64,000 nt of DNA from Rosenbergiella epipactidis (GCF_018494055.1 NZ_JABBFQ010000001.1:1-64000); one strand, 5' to 3'; shown: positions 10,901 to 19,508, counted from the stretch's first letter. Notes: generated from the sequence alone by a model not told the origin. Translations and numbers: made by a program.

Positions 10901-13900
10901 TGACAGCAGGGGGCGATGCGACACTGACGGCGGGTCACGATTTGACGCTACTCAGTGGTCAGGATAGCTGGGATCAGTCGACCTATATGAAAACCAAAAA
11001 ACGTCACGGTTTATCGAAAACGACGACTGAGGTAGCCACCAGTACCCATCAGATCAACGCAGTAAGCAGTTCAGTGTCCGGCGATCAGGTGACGCTGCTC
11101 GCAGGGCACGACCTGCGTTCAGAAGCCGGTAATATAGTGGGGGATAATGCCGTTAAGCTACTGGCAGGTAATGATGTGGTGATCACCACAGCCGAGGAGT
11201 CTGATCACTCAACCAGTATGACTAAGAAGAAGAAATCAGGGTTAAGTGGTACCGGTGGAATCGGCTTCACTGTCGGTACCTCATCGCAAAAAACGGATCA
11301 AGACGACCGCAGTAATGTACAAAAAGGCAGCGTGATCGGCAGCACTCAAGGTAATGTTACGGTAACGGCCGGTAATCAGGTGACCCTGCATGGCAGCGAT
11401 CTGTTGGCTGGCCAAGATATGGCGATAAGTGGCAAGAGTATCAATATCAGCGCGGCAGAAAATAGCCATACCGCCCTCACCAAAACCGAACAGAAGTCGA
11501 GTGGATTAACCCTAGCGCTGAGCGGCGTGGTGGGGAGCGCTTTAAACACGGCCACTCAGCAGGCCCATTCGGCGGCTAAGGAAGACAGTGGTCGGTTGGC
11601 GGCGTTAAAAGCGACCCAATCGGTATTAACCGGTTACAGTGCTAAACAAGCCAGTGATCTCAATAATCTAAAGCAAACGCCGCAAGACGCCATGGGGGTT
11701 AACCTCTCTTACGGTAATCAACGCGCCCACTCCGAGCAGAGCGTCGCGCAGCAGACGCATGCGGGCAGCCAACTCACCGCCGGGCGCGACCTAAGCTTAC
11801 AGGCCACCCAAGGGGATATCGATATTGCGGGCAGTCAGCTTAAAGCTGGACGTGATACGACACTGAGTGCCGCACAGGATATCCTACTGCACTCCAGCCA
11901 AGACAGTGAAACCCTGAGCGGTAAAAATAGCAGCCACGGCGGGTCGTTAGGGGTAGGGATTGGTGCGAGCGGCAATAGCGCTGGCATCAGCATTTCTGCC
12001 AGCGTCAATGCCAGCAAAGGCAAGGAGAACGGCCGTTCCCTGACCCATCAAGAGACAACGCTGGACAGCGGCGGCCAAGTCACCTTACACAGCGGTCGCG
12101 ATACCAGCTTAACCGGCGCGCAAGTTAACGGTGAGCGGATTTTGGCGGAGGTTGGTCGCAACTTAACGCTGACCTCTGAGCAAGACAGCAACCGCTACGA
12201 CTCTAAGCAAAAAAGCGCCAGTGCGGGCGGTAGCTTTACCTTCGGCACCATGACACCGTCAGGCAGCCTAAATCTTAGTAAAGATAAGATGCACAGTACC
12301 TATGACAGTGTGCAAGAACAGACTGGGCTGTTTGCGGGCAAAGGTGGCTTTGATGTCAAGGTGGGTGAACATACCCAGCTTAATGGTGCAGTGATTGGCT
12401 CGACCGCCAGTGTTGAGCATAACCGCTTAGAGACCGGCACCCTCGGTTTTAGTGATATCGAAAACCAAGCAGCCTATAAGGTCGAACACCAGAGTGTAGG
12501 CGCCAGTACTGGCGGCGGTATGGCGAACTTTATCGGTAATCTTGCTAATGGTTTAGCCGTTGCGGGCAACAAGGAAAAAAGCGATAGCTCAACCACCCAT
12601 GCTGCGGTGAGTGATGGCACGATAATTATCAACGACACGGCCAAGCAGCAACAGAATGTCGATGACCTGAGCCGCGATGTGGCCCATGCGAATCAGACAC
12701 TTAGCCCGATATTCGATAAGGAAAAAGAGCAGCAACGGATGCAGACGCTGCAGTTAATCGGTGAAATAGGCAATCAAGCCGCCGATATCGCGCGTACGCA
12801 AGGGGAGATAGCAGGACTCAAGGCACAGTCAGATCCGGCCGCCTTAGAGGCGGCACGTGCAGAGTTGATGGTTCATGGCAATAGCCATCCGACCTCTGAA
12901 CAAGTAGCCAAACAAGCTTATCAAAATGCGAAAGCTACCTTTGGAACAGGCAGCGCAATACAACAGGCCATTACTGCCTCAACTGCCGCAATACAAGGGT
13001 TAGCGGGAGGGGATATCGCTAAGGCATTAGCGGGCGGTGCCGCACCGTACCTAGCAGAAGAAATCCATAAAAGAACAATTACTGGTGATAAGGTAAATAT
13101 CCCCGCCAACCTGATGGCGCATGCGGTAGTGAATGCGGCATTATCCCTGGCTAAGGGTGAAAATGCGTTAGCGGGAGCCAGTAGTGCGGTGACCGCCGAG
13201 GCGGTGGGGCTGATTTCTAAGTCATATTATGATAAAAAGCCTTCTGAGTTGGATGAGTCACAGAAACAAACGATTAGTGCCTTAGCCAGTTTAGCCGCAG
13301 GATTAGCGGGCGGACTGGTGGGTGGCGATACGGCAAGTGCAGTATCGGGGATGCAGACCGGGAAGGTGACGGTTGAGAATAATAATTTATCAGCCGTGGC
13401 ACGACTGGGTGTTACAGCATGTGCTGAAGTCGCCACATGTCGAAATATGGTTGTGGAGAAAGGTCTCGGTGCATTACTGGGTATTGGAGCAGCAAAAACC
13501 GCGCTAGACAATCTTTCCTCCTCTGAACGGGATTATGTCTTTAGCGTAGCAATGTCCGGCAAGGCTGATCTGATAGAACGGCTAACCCCGGAACAACGGG
13601 CTGCCTACAATTATATGGTAGGGCAGGATCAACAAGGCTTAATCACGGTCTTCCCGAAACCGGATAGAGAACTGACAGACAGTAAGTTGATTAATCCGGG
13701 TCATAACGACCAAAAAGGGCTAGTCAATACAGGTAACAATCAGCCGTTAGAATCAGGTCCGACTCATACAGGTAATAGTGATGGTTTAGTCAATACGGGT
13801 GGAACGAGTACAGTAACGCCGCTTCCGGATGGGCCAAGTAAGGATGATTTGGCTTATTTGGCAGAGGGAAGAGATAATAGGTTACCAATTCCAGAATCTA

Positions 13901-14205
13901 CCGTAGCGAGTAATGGATTAAAAGTCGAATCAAATACTAAACATACTCCAGGCGCTCAAGGGTTTAGGCCAAATGCAGGTATAGAGCCGAGAGATTCGTT
14001 GGACTTATTCGAAAATTCAATATCGCTGATTGGTAATAAAGCTCGTTATAGTATGGGGAATGATGGTTCAATTCATCGCTATTTTCCTGACAATACAGGT
14101 ACATATCATTGGTCTGGAAGCACTGGCGATTTAAAAAATCCGATGCAGCTAGACAATAAGACTAAAGCCCAACTACGCAAACAAGAGGGATGGAAAATCA
14201 AATGA
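4999..14205 (+). CDS. cdiA: CdiA, contact-dependent growth inhibition effector
   Basis: The 3068-residue filamentous toxin is exported by CdiB. From the N-terminus it has an extended signal peptide region (residues 1-65, ending SPLANA) and a TPS haemagglutination domain (about 66-320, with NPAGISCSGCGVINAGR). FHA-1 repeats follow (about 320-1340). A non-repetitive part with a Cys pair (CTGRKWTDAC, near 1350) and a Tyr/Pro-rich stretch (to about 1770) is the likely receptor-binding region. Then come FHA-2 repeats (about 1775-2500) and a pretoxin domain ending in VENN (2792-2795). The CT toxin has an entry part (NLSAVARLGVTACAEVATCR...), a GLVNTG linker, and a final domain with HTPG-QGFRPNAGIEPRDSL and YHWSGSTGD. 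That domain's activity is not recognised; the same family recurs at 31.3-31.6 kb. The stop overlaps cdiI (ATGA). Confidence 0.95.
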   Translation: MNKHCYRIIFNRCLQRLVVVSELARRAGGPSTCSQPVQPSMLATLRPLTFALIIAGSAISPLANAAGIVADPNAPRGQQPTVQRTGNGLPQVDIRAPNSQGLSHNTYRQFDVDERGAILNNSQHATPTQLAGQIAGNPWLAKGSAKVILNEVNSANPSQLRGFIEVAGRKADVIIANPAGISCSGCGVINAGRNTLAAGRVRLENGQIAGYDVDRGRITISGAGMNGTGQDYTRLIARAVEVNGRVQAGDLKVTTGHNQTDADGNVVKVKNDDPAGRPTFAIDTAALAGMYANRITLVGTEQGVGVRNRGEIGAAQGHFTLDASGKLTNTGVVQAQQNVALHTAGMDNTGQIAAAGNITAASQEDINNAGQIRAQGDLQLSASGQLVSQSSSTLVAGHNATLQANTITNQHGSALGAGIDAQGQATATGQLSLAATQQLQSHGTHLSHDHISLTGKEVDLSDSQTQANQVKVTAQEGDLHLDRAQLAAQQVTLSTPGKLTNRQGKLIAQTVDLTATKGLDNHGGAIVSQGQQALRLDSEQIDNTQGTLASASDLSLTSQDLNNRGGLVQAADGLSITTQGGTLTNADTQADSLGLRAGGTLAIQAQTLDNRSGLMAGKTITATGEQWDNRLGEVISDHALTLNASQLANQQGLLSAQNGSLKVHTTGELNNQHGTLQSQAALTLTADSLNNDQGKIVAAQSGVTVHTQGALINHAGSISARDQVSLDSAALTNQQGKITAVEGPLTLSTAGVVDNRQGVLQTGGAFAVTAGQLNNQAGTLHSTQGQGALHLSESLDNQQGLISAAKDLQIESGQLNNQQGVLIAKTVDLQTAALTNQAGLIQGSDRLAITTQGQTLNNRETDSASLGLRSAGELILNSGELDNAKGVIAGRDLAITAQGLDNQLGSLLASETNQLTLQSLQNGQGSIQSGGNTSVDLGQGEFANQQGQLLAGGSLTLQAGVLNNQSGQLQGGQGLSLSGTQLNNQGGKVLSGADLSTLVAQAINDQGTLYAAGNAQITASESIRNQHGLMKAGEQLRLSTQQLDNQLTRDEGQGIEAQTLAITAANLDNRQGSLRAGESLHAQVSDTLANQQGLLSSQGQLTIGIPGSGVSLNNDQGDIVANGDAALTLGQFTQVGRVTSGNNLSIEVGSDFQQDGQLAAGNDLQLNAAGHQLNNSGSLTAGQHLTLTSDRLTNQQTGEINSGITTITSHYLENQGLIDGGQVLLHADELHNRGTGRIYGDQLVIDAPLLTNESLENKAATIAGRESLLIATDHLTNQDNSLIYSNGDLQIGGALAADGTLTGQATQVDNLSATIEAMGRLGISAQHIENRDTHLTVSDDLQTVSSLNDLVEIEFCTGRKWTDACGRTDGVHYRFDATIDKSKSRDYNVVFNFDAQGRSYALDAQGNRVKFTIDGKEDYLYVYQDAANGIIYFHQPGVTDAGRRFNVFNFDQVTKAQTVSNQQSAILRSGGDLVLDSDLHNKDSQVVAGQALVINGAVNNEETEVKQTLEQQGERLAGGRRKQHKQTRYEGPEVYQPPVSELTLPLHLTAQLQGQGVGEGQTIATQVAPPTATAGASDLLANVALAKQDHQALVTDVPLPAPVDASTQLGETASAGNWVIRTTHAPVNIPTTSLYQLHPGTDSQYLVETDPQFTRGKSTVSSSDIYQDQLIKRLGDGYYEQSLVRDQIVQATGQRFLTGYSNDEAQYRALLTSGKAFSEQFGIAPGTALSAEQMAQMTSDMVLMVNERITLSDGTTQLVAVPKLYARVDKNQLSGNGALLAGNAVQITTAQDLLNSGTIAGRGLTAISASNLLNLGDISGNTTQLLASHDIVNRGGQLLGGDQLTLQAGHDILSQTESFQRGSEAWTGRQAGIAVTGQQGQLTLQAGHDIQLTASVLSNQGNESTTRVIAGHDLNLDTVKQGHATDYTRGKKDYDRSLETHDQGSVINAGGSLTMQAGNDMTLRAAEVTAGGDATLTAGHDLTLLSGQDSWDQSTYMKTKKRHGLSKTTTEVATSTHQINAVSSSVSGDQVTLLAGHDLRSEAGNIVGDNAVKLLAGNDVVITTAEESDHSTSMTKKKKSGLSGTGGIGFTVGTSSQKTDQDDRSNVQKGSVIGSTQGNVTVTAGNQVTLHGSDLLAGQDMAISGKSINISAAENSHTALTKTEQKSSGLTLALSGVVGSALNTATQQAHSAAKEDSGRLAALKATQSVLTGYSAKQASDLNNLKQTPQDAMGVNLSYGNQRAHSEQSVAQQTHAGSQLTAGRDLSLQATQGDIDIAGSQLKAGRDTTLSAAQDILLHSSQDSETLSGKNSSHGGSLGVGIGASGNSAGISISASVNASKGKENGRSLTHQETTLDSGGQVTLHSGRDTSLTGAQVNGERILAEVGRNLTLTSEQDSNRYDSKQKSASAGGSFTFGTMTPSGSLNLSKDKMHSTYDSVQEQTGLFAGKGGFDVKVGEHTQLNGAVIGSTASVEHNRLETGTLGFSDIENQAAYKVEHQSVGASTGGGMANFIGNLANGLAVAGNKEKSDSSTTHAAVSDGTIIINDTAKQQQNVDDLSRDVAHANQTLSPIFDKEKEQQRMQTLQLIGEIGNQAADIARTQGEIAGLKAQSDPAALEAARAELMVHGNSHPTSEQVAKQAYQNAKATFGTGSAIQQAITASTAAIQGLAGGDIAKALAGGAAPYLAEEIHKRTITGDKVNIPANLMAHAVVNAALSLAKGENALAGASSAVTAEAVGLISKSYYDKKPSELDESQKQTISALASLAAGLAGGLVGGDTASAVSGMQTGKVTVENNNLSAVARLGVTACAEVATCRNMVVEKGLGALLGIGAAKTALDNLSSSERDYVFSVAMSGKADLIERLTPEQRAAYNYMVGQDQQGLITVFPKPDRELTDSKLINPGHNDQKGLVNTGNNQPLESGPTHTGNSDGLVNTGGTSTVTPLPDGPSKDDLAYLAEGRDNRLPIPESTVASNGLKVESNTKHTPGAQGFRPNAGIEPRDSLDLFENSISLIGNKARYSMGNDGSIHRYFPDNTGTYHWSGSTGDLKNPMQLDNKTKAQLRKQEGWKIK
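12547..13383 (+). repeat. Pretoxin block duplicated through the CDI array
   Basis: This part of cdiA runs from AATGGTTTAGCC (residue 2517, NGLAVAGNKEK) to VENN. It recurs nearly unchanged at 17961-18797, 23490-24326, 26453-27250 and 30027-30827, and in shortened form at about 20195-20729. A diverged version lies at 15476-16349. The last two full copies replace the GLKAQSDPAALEAARAELMV segment with an AAKAEHPTYTD version. The copies start at the same nucleotide but have different upstream DNA. They offer long homology for recombining orphan CT modules into cdiA. Confidence 0.9.
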
Positions 14206-14675
14206 TAATTGGTAATCCTTATCAAATTGCCATACAAATAGAGCAGTTAGATGTTCTATGTTCTCCAACTGGGATTTTTAATTTAATACTTAACGATGTA
14301 TTGATCCCTGCAAAAGGAGTAACTACTGACCTTTATATTGTTATCTCTTCGTTGAAAGAAAGTTTAGAAATAGGGATTAAAGATATAGATGGAGATATTG
14401 GTGGTTACCCTTTAGATGAAATGGACTTCTCTGAAGGGACCCCAGATAAATTGATATCATTAAATGTCGCTGAACTCTATGATTATGGCTGTAATTTTTG
14501 GCTGGGATTTGATGGTGATGAAGAGCGTTTTATCTACACTCAAGATTTCGAGAATAGTTTTATGGAAAATAGATTTCCTAGGGGGACAGTTGAGAGATTA
14601 ATAACATCGTTACCCGATGCGGAAATGTTGGTTATGGATAAGGATAAAGATATAACAATTACAAAAATAGCATAA
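14202..14675 (+). CDS. cdiI: CdiI immunity protein of the main cdiA, Imm42-like
   Basis: The 157-residue acidic protein (MIIGNPYQIAIQIEQLD...) should bind and neutralise the CT toxin encoded directly upstream. It shares its start (M-I-x-G-N-P-Y), the F-LI-N core and the order of segments with the product at 31598, whose partner toxin is also related. The pattern resembles the Imm42 family, recalled from memory and not searched. The start at 14202 overlaps the cdiA stop as ATGA and has GAGGGA 11 bases upstream. An ATG at 14190 would sit directly on that Shine-Dalgarno. The gene is clearly AT-richer than the cdiA body, as is usual for transferred CT/immunity cassettes. Confidence 0.85.
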   Translation: MIIGNPYQIAIQIEQLDVLCSPTGIFNLILNDVLIPAKGVTTDLYIVISSLKESLEIGIKDIDGDIGGYPLDEMDFSEGTPDKLISLNVAELYDYGCNFWLGFDGDEERFIYTQDFENSFMENRFPRGTVERLITSLPDAEMLVMDKDKDITITKIA

Positions 14676-14692
14676 CTTATATTGCAATGTTC

Positions 14693-14722
14693 AAAACCAG
14701 TCTACCAATGGCTGGTTTTTTG
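14693..14722 (+). terminator. Rho-independent terminator after cdiBAI
   Basis: AAAACCAG pairs with CTGGTTTT around the segment TCTACCAATGG, and the T run continues to 14721. It lies 18 bases after the cdiI stop. The remaining stretch to 14902 is AT-rich without a recognisable gene. It includes a short ATG-led frame at 14852 that stops after six codons. Confidence 0.75.
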
Positions 14723-15188
14723 ATTACTTTATTTTTAATGATTAAATTTTGATGTTTTATATCATTAATCTATTTTTTGTAATTCTCCTTTAACTTTGTT
14801 CTATTTTATGTTGATTAAGGGACAGTGAATATATTTTTATATAAAGGATTAGATGGATACTCAGCGATCATAACGGTAATCGTGCTGGGACGTCCGAATT
14901 AGGGCCAGCGGTAACAGCGCGGGCATTAGCATTTCTGCTAGTGTCAATGCCAGCAAAGGCAAGGAGAACGGCACTTCTCTAGCTCATCAAGAGACAACGC
15001 TCGACAGCGGGGGTTTAGCGACCTTACACAGCGGTCGCGATACCACCTTAACCGGCGCGCAAGTTAACGGTGAGCGGATAGCGGCACAGGTTGGCCGTAA
15101 CTTAACGCTGACCTCTGAGCAAGATAGCAACCGCTACGACTCCAAGCAACAAAGCGCCAGCGCGGGCGGCAGTTTTACCTTTGGCTCG

Positions 15189-17237
15189 ATGACCGGTTCA
15201 GGGAGTTTCAATCTTAGCCAAGAAAAGATGCACAGCACCTACGACAGTGTGCAAGAGCAGACCGGCCTGTTTGCGGGCAAAGGGTGCTTTGATTTGAAGG
15301 TCGGTGAGCATACCCAACTGAATGGTGCGGTGATTGGCTCCACTGCCAGTGCCGACCATAACCGCTTAGAGACCGGCACCCTCGGTTTTAGCGATATCGG
15401 AAACCAAGCGGCCTATAAGGTTGAACACCAAAGCGTGGGGGCAAGCACGGGCGCCGGGAGCGCCGGTAACTTTATCGGTAATCTTGGCAATGCCCTGGCC
15501 ATCGCCGGTAACAAAGATAAAAACGACAGCTCCACCACCCATGCTGCGGTCAGCGATGGCACGATAATTATCAACGACACCGCTAAGCAGCAGCAGAATG
15601 TCGATGACCTTAGCCGCGATGTCGAACATGCCAACCAGACGCTTAGCCCGATATTCGATAAGGAAAAAGAGCAGCAACGAATGCAGACGCTGCAGCTAAT
15701 CGGCGAGGTCGGCAACCAAGCCGCCGATATTGCAAGGACCCAGGGTCAGATAGAAGCCACAAAAGCCGCAAATGAGAAAATGAAGGATGTCTCACCAGAA
15801 CAGCTGAAAACGGCAGAGTCGGACTGGCGCAAAGGCAATCCGGGCAAAGAACCGACCACGAACGACATCAGAGGCCAGGCGTACCAGAATTTCTATAATA
15901 AGGCGTTTACCGAAAGCGGATTCGGCACCGGCGGTAAGGTACAGCAGGCGATACAGGCGGCCACGGCGGCGGTGCAGGGTCTGGCGGGTGGTGATATAGT
16001 GAAAGCCATTGCGGGCGGTTCAGCGCCGTATATTGCCGGGGTTATCGGCAGCAGCGGGCTGGATGACAGCGGTAAGGTGCTGGCTCATGCGGCAGTCAAT
16101 GCAGCTCTGGCAGCGGCGCAGGGTAACAACGCCCTAGTCGGTGCAGCTGGCGCGGCCACGGCGGAAATGGTCGGGATGATCGCCCTGAACGCCTACGGCA
16201 AACCGGTCAGCGAACTGAGCGAGACCGAGAAGCAGACGGTGAGCGCCCTGGCCACCCTGGCGGCGGGTCTGGCCGGGGGACTGACTGGTAACAGCACGGC
16301 GGATACCGTGGCTGCGGCTCAGGCAGGGAAAACGACCGTTGAGAATAACCTGATGGGCGGCACTGAGGACGGTCAGGAGAAGTTTGTAAGGGAGCATGGC
16401 AAGAATATCGCCTCCTGTGCGGATAATCCGGGTTCAGCGTCCTGTCAGAAAGGTCTGGCGATGCAGGATGCATTGACGGTAGCATTGCCAGCAGGGCTGG
16501 GTGGCGGAGTGCTGATTGCAGCAACGCCGGAAATAGCGGCCATTCTGAAGGCCGGAGTTGAATCCTGTGCCGGTGCGCTGGCGTTATGTATTAACAACCT
16601 AGGTCTTCAGGCTTCAGAGGCTATCGTTCCAGGTGGGGTCGGAGCCGGTGGTGCGATAGGGATAGGTAAGACAGCAGCTGAAGCTGCGGCGGCGAAAGCA
16701 GAGGTTGTTGCGGCTAATTCGGTGAAGAATACATCATCATGGAAAGCTGGCGAATATCTTGATGATTTCAAAGTATCTTCTACACCATTAGAACTCGTCA
16801 AAGAGCAGGCAGGAAAAGGACCACAAACTGCATATATCAGAATGGATCATATCCTGAATGGAGAGGTTAAAACCCTCAAAGATGGCACCAAAGTTGGGTC
16901 TGGGGGGCACTATATTAGAGATCCTAATATTAAGGTCGAAAAGATTACTGGTGCACCTGACGTTAACGGTGTTTCAACAGGATATATTTCTGTAAGAGAT
17001 CCGGCGACAGGCCAATGGGTAAATAAGAAAGCACAGACGACGTTTTTTCCTGAACACTGGTCAAAACGTCAAACTGCTCAGGAAATTGAGAGTGCGTTTA
17101 AAGGTTCAGAGAGAATACCTAACACTGAAATGTGGGTCGGAAAATCGTCTAGTGGTTTGGAAATCCAAGGATATTATGGCAAACCCGATGGCACAGGCGC
17201 GACAGCTTGGCCTGTATATTTCGGGGGGGGAAAATGA
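15189..17237 (+). CDS. Orphan CdiA-CT module 1, EndoU nuclease toxin
   Basis: This promoterless cdiA fragment has homology to cdiA from about 14903, in frame and without a start codon; the first in-frame ATG is at 15189 and has no ribosome-binding site. It covers the end of the FHA-2 region, a diverged pretoxin domain and VENN (16338-16349). An entry domain follows (LMGGTEDGQEKF...GGAIGIGKTAAEA). The last 120 or so residues form a bacterial EndoU-type RNase domain: HILNGEVK (His codon 16848) and GGHY (His codon 16908) supply the two candidate catalytic histidines, followed by KKAQTTFFPEHWS and EIESAF. Typical family members read GGHH where this has GGHY. Activity would require recombination into cdiA. 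Confidence 0.85.
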   Translation: MTGSGSFNLSQEKMHSTYDSVQEQTGLFAGKGCFDLKVGEHTQLNGAVIGSTASADHNRLETGTLGFSDIGNQAAYKVEHQSVGASTGAGSAGNFIGNLGNALAIAGNKDKNDSSTTHAAVSDGTIIINDTAKQQQNVDDLSRDVEHANQTLSPIFDKEKEQQRMQTLQLIGEVGNQAADIARTQGQIEATKAANEKMKDVSPEQLKTAESDWRKGNPGKEPTTNDIRGQAYQNFYNKAFTESGFGTGGKVQQAIQAATAAVQGLAGGDIVKAIAGGSAPYIAGVIGSSGLDDSGKVLAHAAVNAALAAAQGNNALVGAAGAATAEMVGMIALNAYGKPVSELSETEKQTVSALATLAAGLAGGLTGNSTADTVAAAQAGKTTVENNLMGGTEDGQEKFVREHGKNIASCADNPGSASCQKGLAMQDALTVALPAGLGGGVLIAATPEIAAILKAGVESCAGALALCINNLGLQASEAIVPGGVGAGGAIGIGKTAAEAAAAKAEVVAANSVKNTSSWKAGEYLDDFKVSSTPLELVKEQAGKGPQTAYIRMDHILNGEVKTLKDGTKVGSGGHYIRDPNIKVEKITGAPDVNGVSTGYISVRDPATGQWVNKKAQTTFFPEHWSKRQTAQEIESAFKGSERIPNTEMWVGKSSSGLEIQGYYGKPDGTGATAWPVYFGGGK

Positions 17238-17716
17238 TGATGAATGATCAAATAATATTTTGGTGGAACGAAAAAAGTAATCTTTTCATTCCTACCGGAG
17301 GTAAAATACATACCACCTCTAATGGAGTGGTACTAGGTTATGGGGCTCGTGAGATTTCAGGATGGTTATCCAATGATATTCAATATGGACTACATTCCGT
17401 TAATGCTTGGATAAAAAATTTAACTGATCTGGCTTCTGGAAAAAGTACTGATGGTAATTTTGGACTAGGTAATGCTCATTGGGTCATGGTGACTCAAGGT
17501 AGGGTTTTTATTGGCTGTGAATATGTGGAAGAACAACAGGTTCTTTTAACCATTGAGCAGACATTATATGTACTAGAGCAGTATCGTTCCTTTTTGGAAG
17601 GTTCTTATACAGAAGAGTATCCACCGGAAGCAATAGACGTGGAATATTTGTCCGAAGGTAAAGATGCGGTCACACAATATGAATCATTAGAAGGCGCGTA
17701 TTGTTTACCTTATTAA
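17234..17716 (+). CDS. cdiI: Immunity protein for the EndoU module
   Basis: The 160-residue protein (MMMNDQIIFWWNEKSNLFIP...) overlaps the toxin stop as ATGA and is preceded by an eight-G run that serves as Shine-Dalgarno. Three consecutive start candidates exist (17234, 17237, 17240). A longer frame from 17207 is less likely because it would bury the ribosome-binding site. Position and size make it the cognate inhibitor of the EndoU RNase. I do not recognise the family. It is Trp/Tyr-rich at the N-terminus and acidic at the C-terminus (EEYPPEAIDVEYLSEG). Confidence 0.8.
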   Translation: MMMNDQIIFWWNEKSNLFIPTGGKIHTTSNGVVLGYGAREISGWLSNDIQYGLHSVNAWIKNLTDLASGKSTDGNFGLGNAHWVMVTQGRVFIGCEYVEEQQVLLTIEQTLYVLEQYRSFLEGSYTEEYPPEAIDVEYLSEGKDAVTQYESLEGAYCLPY

Positions 17717-17723
17717 CAAGCTA

Positions 17724-17750
17724 ATCCCGGCCACCAAGCCGGGATTTTTT
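17724..17750 (+). terminator. Terminator after module 1
   Basis: ATCCCGGC / GCCGGGAT stem with a CACCAA loop, followed by six or more T residues. The same hairpin design ends most modules of the array (19942, 23237, 32144). Confidence 0.88.
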
Positions 17751-17759
17751 ACCTACCGT

Positions 17760-17957
17760 TTATTCCTCAACTAGCCGTGTAATCAACTCCTCCTGCTCAT
17801 ATTTTACTTACACCTTCTTGCCGGTGTAAAATCCTAGCTCTTCATCCAGTGGCGCGCAGCGTAATCGAGGGTGAAGGCCGATGTTTACATACTGCCGAAT
17901 ATATCCCACGGTAGAGCGTCTTGATTTGGTTGTAGGTGTGCCTGTCTCTTACTTGTT
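17760..17957 (-). pseudogene. symE: Decayed symE-family gene
   Basis: The reverse strand reads TGTPTTKSRRSTVGYIRQYV and ends with EELITRLVEE and TAA, matching the intact SymE-like protein at 32182. It has an internal stop after the TGKKV segment, altered residues and no start codon. Its 5' end abuts the next orphan cdiA fragment. The intact family are SymE toxins, endonuclease/RNase-like AbrB-fold proteins of SOS-linked toxin-antitoxin systems. This copy cannot be functional. Confidence 0.75.
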
Positions 17958-18020
17958 GCGAATGGTTTAGCCGTTGCGGGCAACAAGGAAAAAAGCGATA
18001 GCTCAACCACCCATGCTGCG

Positions 18021-19508
18021 GTGAGTGATGGCACGATAATTATCAACGACTCGGCCAAGCAGCAACAGAATGTTGATGACCTGAGCCGCGATGTGGCCCA
18101 TGCGAATCAGACGCTTAGCCCGATATTCGATAAAGAAAAAGAGCAGCAACGGATGCAGACGCTGCAGTTAATCGGTGAAATAGGTAATCAAGCCGCCGAT
18201 ATTGCGCGTACGCAAGGGGAGATAGCAGGACTCAAGGCACAGTCAGATCCGGCCGCCTTAGAGGCGGCACGTGCAGAGTTGATGGTTCATGGCAATAGCC
18301 ATCCGACCTCTGAACAAGTAGCCAAACAAGCTTATCAAAATGCGAAAGCTACCTTTGGAACAGGCAGCGCAATACAACAGGCCATCACCGCCTCAACCGC
18401 CGCAATACAAGGGTTAGCGGGAGGAGATATCGCTAAGGCCTTAGCGGGCGGTGCCGCACCGTACCTAGCAGAAGAAATCCATAAAAGAACAACCACTGGT
18501 GATAAGGTGAATATCCCCGCTAACCTGATGGCGCATGCGGTAGTGAATGCGGCATTATCCCTGGCGAAAGGTGAAAATGCGTTAGCGGGAGCCAGTAGTG
18601 CGGTGACCGCCGAGGCGGTGGGGCTGATTTCAGAGGCGTATTATGATAAAAAGCCTTCTGAGCTGGATGAGTCACAGAAACAAACCATTAGTGCCTTAGC
18701 CAGTTTAGCCGCAGGATTAGCGGGTGGACTGGTGGGTGGCGATACGGCAAGTGCAGTATCAGGAATGCAGACCGGGAAGGTGACGGTTGAGAATAATGCG
18801 CTGGCTAATGTTTTGGCTGCGGCGGAAGCGAATAAGAAAGGGACAATAGAGAACTACCTTAAGGCGCAAAAAGCAGTCTGTAAAGGGAATCAGGCAGCTT
18901 GTACGCAGATGGTCAAGGATGTTGCGGGAACGGGGCTGGATTTTGTTCCCATTGTTGGCGATATTAAAGGTTTTGTAGAAGCTCAGACAGCGATAGATTA
19001 TTTAGCCGCGGCACTCGGTGTTATCCCAGGCGCAGGTGATGTAGCGGGGAAAGCGATTAAAGCTGCTGAAACAGCGCTGAAGAAAGGGGATGTTGCTGAA
19101 GCGTCTAAGTTGATCAATAAGGCCAGTGATGATGTAACTTCAGTAAGCTATTTTAGGCAGGAGCGTAAATACTGGAGTGCTGAACCGGTTAATATTAACG
19201 GGAACAAAGTCTATCAAAGGAACGATTTATTTGATCCTAAATATATTGATCCCAAATCAGGAAAAACAAATTTAGAATTAATGAAAATTGGTCGCGCCCC
19301 AGTTGGTAAGGATGGGAAACCTGTTAACTTACACCATATGTTGCAAAAACAGGATGGTCCAATAGCTGAAGTTACTCAAAGTTTTCATAAGGATAATCAT
19401 AGTGTTATACATATTAATGATAATAGTGTGCCTTCAGGTATTAATCGCACAGAATTTAATAAATGGCGCTCTGATTACTGGAAACAAAGAGCTAATGACT
19501 TTAAATAG
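18021..19508 (+). CDS. Orphan CdiA-CT module 2, LHH-type HNH nuclease toxin
   Basis: cdiA homology begins at 17961 (NGLAVAGNKEK); the open frame given starts at an internal GTG without a convincing ribosome-binding site. The pretoxin block is nearly identical to the parent and VENN is at 18786-18797. An entry segment with VPIVGDIKGF and VIPGAGDVAGKAI follows. The C-terminal 90 or so residues carry GRAPVGKDGKPVNLHHMLQK (LHH codons 19329-19337), then HKDNHSVIHIN and FNKWRSDYW. That is the pattern of the LHH nuclease family of the HNH/endonuclease VII superfamily, so DNA cleavage is the likely activity. It has no signal peptide or TPS domain of its own. Confidence 0.85.
   Translation: MSDGTIIINDSAKQQQNVDDLSRDVAHANQTLSPIFDKEKEQQRMQTLQLIGEIGNQAADIARTQGEIAGLKAQSDPAALEAARAELMVHGNSHPTSEQVAKQAYQNAKATFGTGSAIQQAITASTAAIQGLAGGDIAKALAGGAAPYLAEEIHKRTTTGDKVNIPANLMAHAVVNAALSLAKGENALAGASSAVTAEAVGLISEAYYDKKPSELDESQKQTISALASLAAGLAGGLVGGDTASAVSGMQTGKVTVENNALANVLAAAEANKKGTIENYLKAQKAVCKGNQAACTQMVKDVAGTGLDFVPIVGDIKGFVEAQTAIDYLAAALGVIPGAGDVAGKAIKAAETALKKGDVAEASKLINKASDDVTSVSYFRQERKYWSAEPVNINGNKVYQRNDLFDPKYIDPKSGKTNLELMKIGRAPVGKDGKPVNLHHMLQKQDGPIAEVTQSFHKDNHSVIHINDNSVPSGINRTEFNKWRSDYWKQRANDFK

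Noticed and set aside
5174-13511. Numerous reverse-strand open frames inside cdiA
   Set aside because: They are antisense to a long, well-supported repetitive coding frame, have no ribosome-binding sites and no domains.
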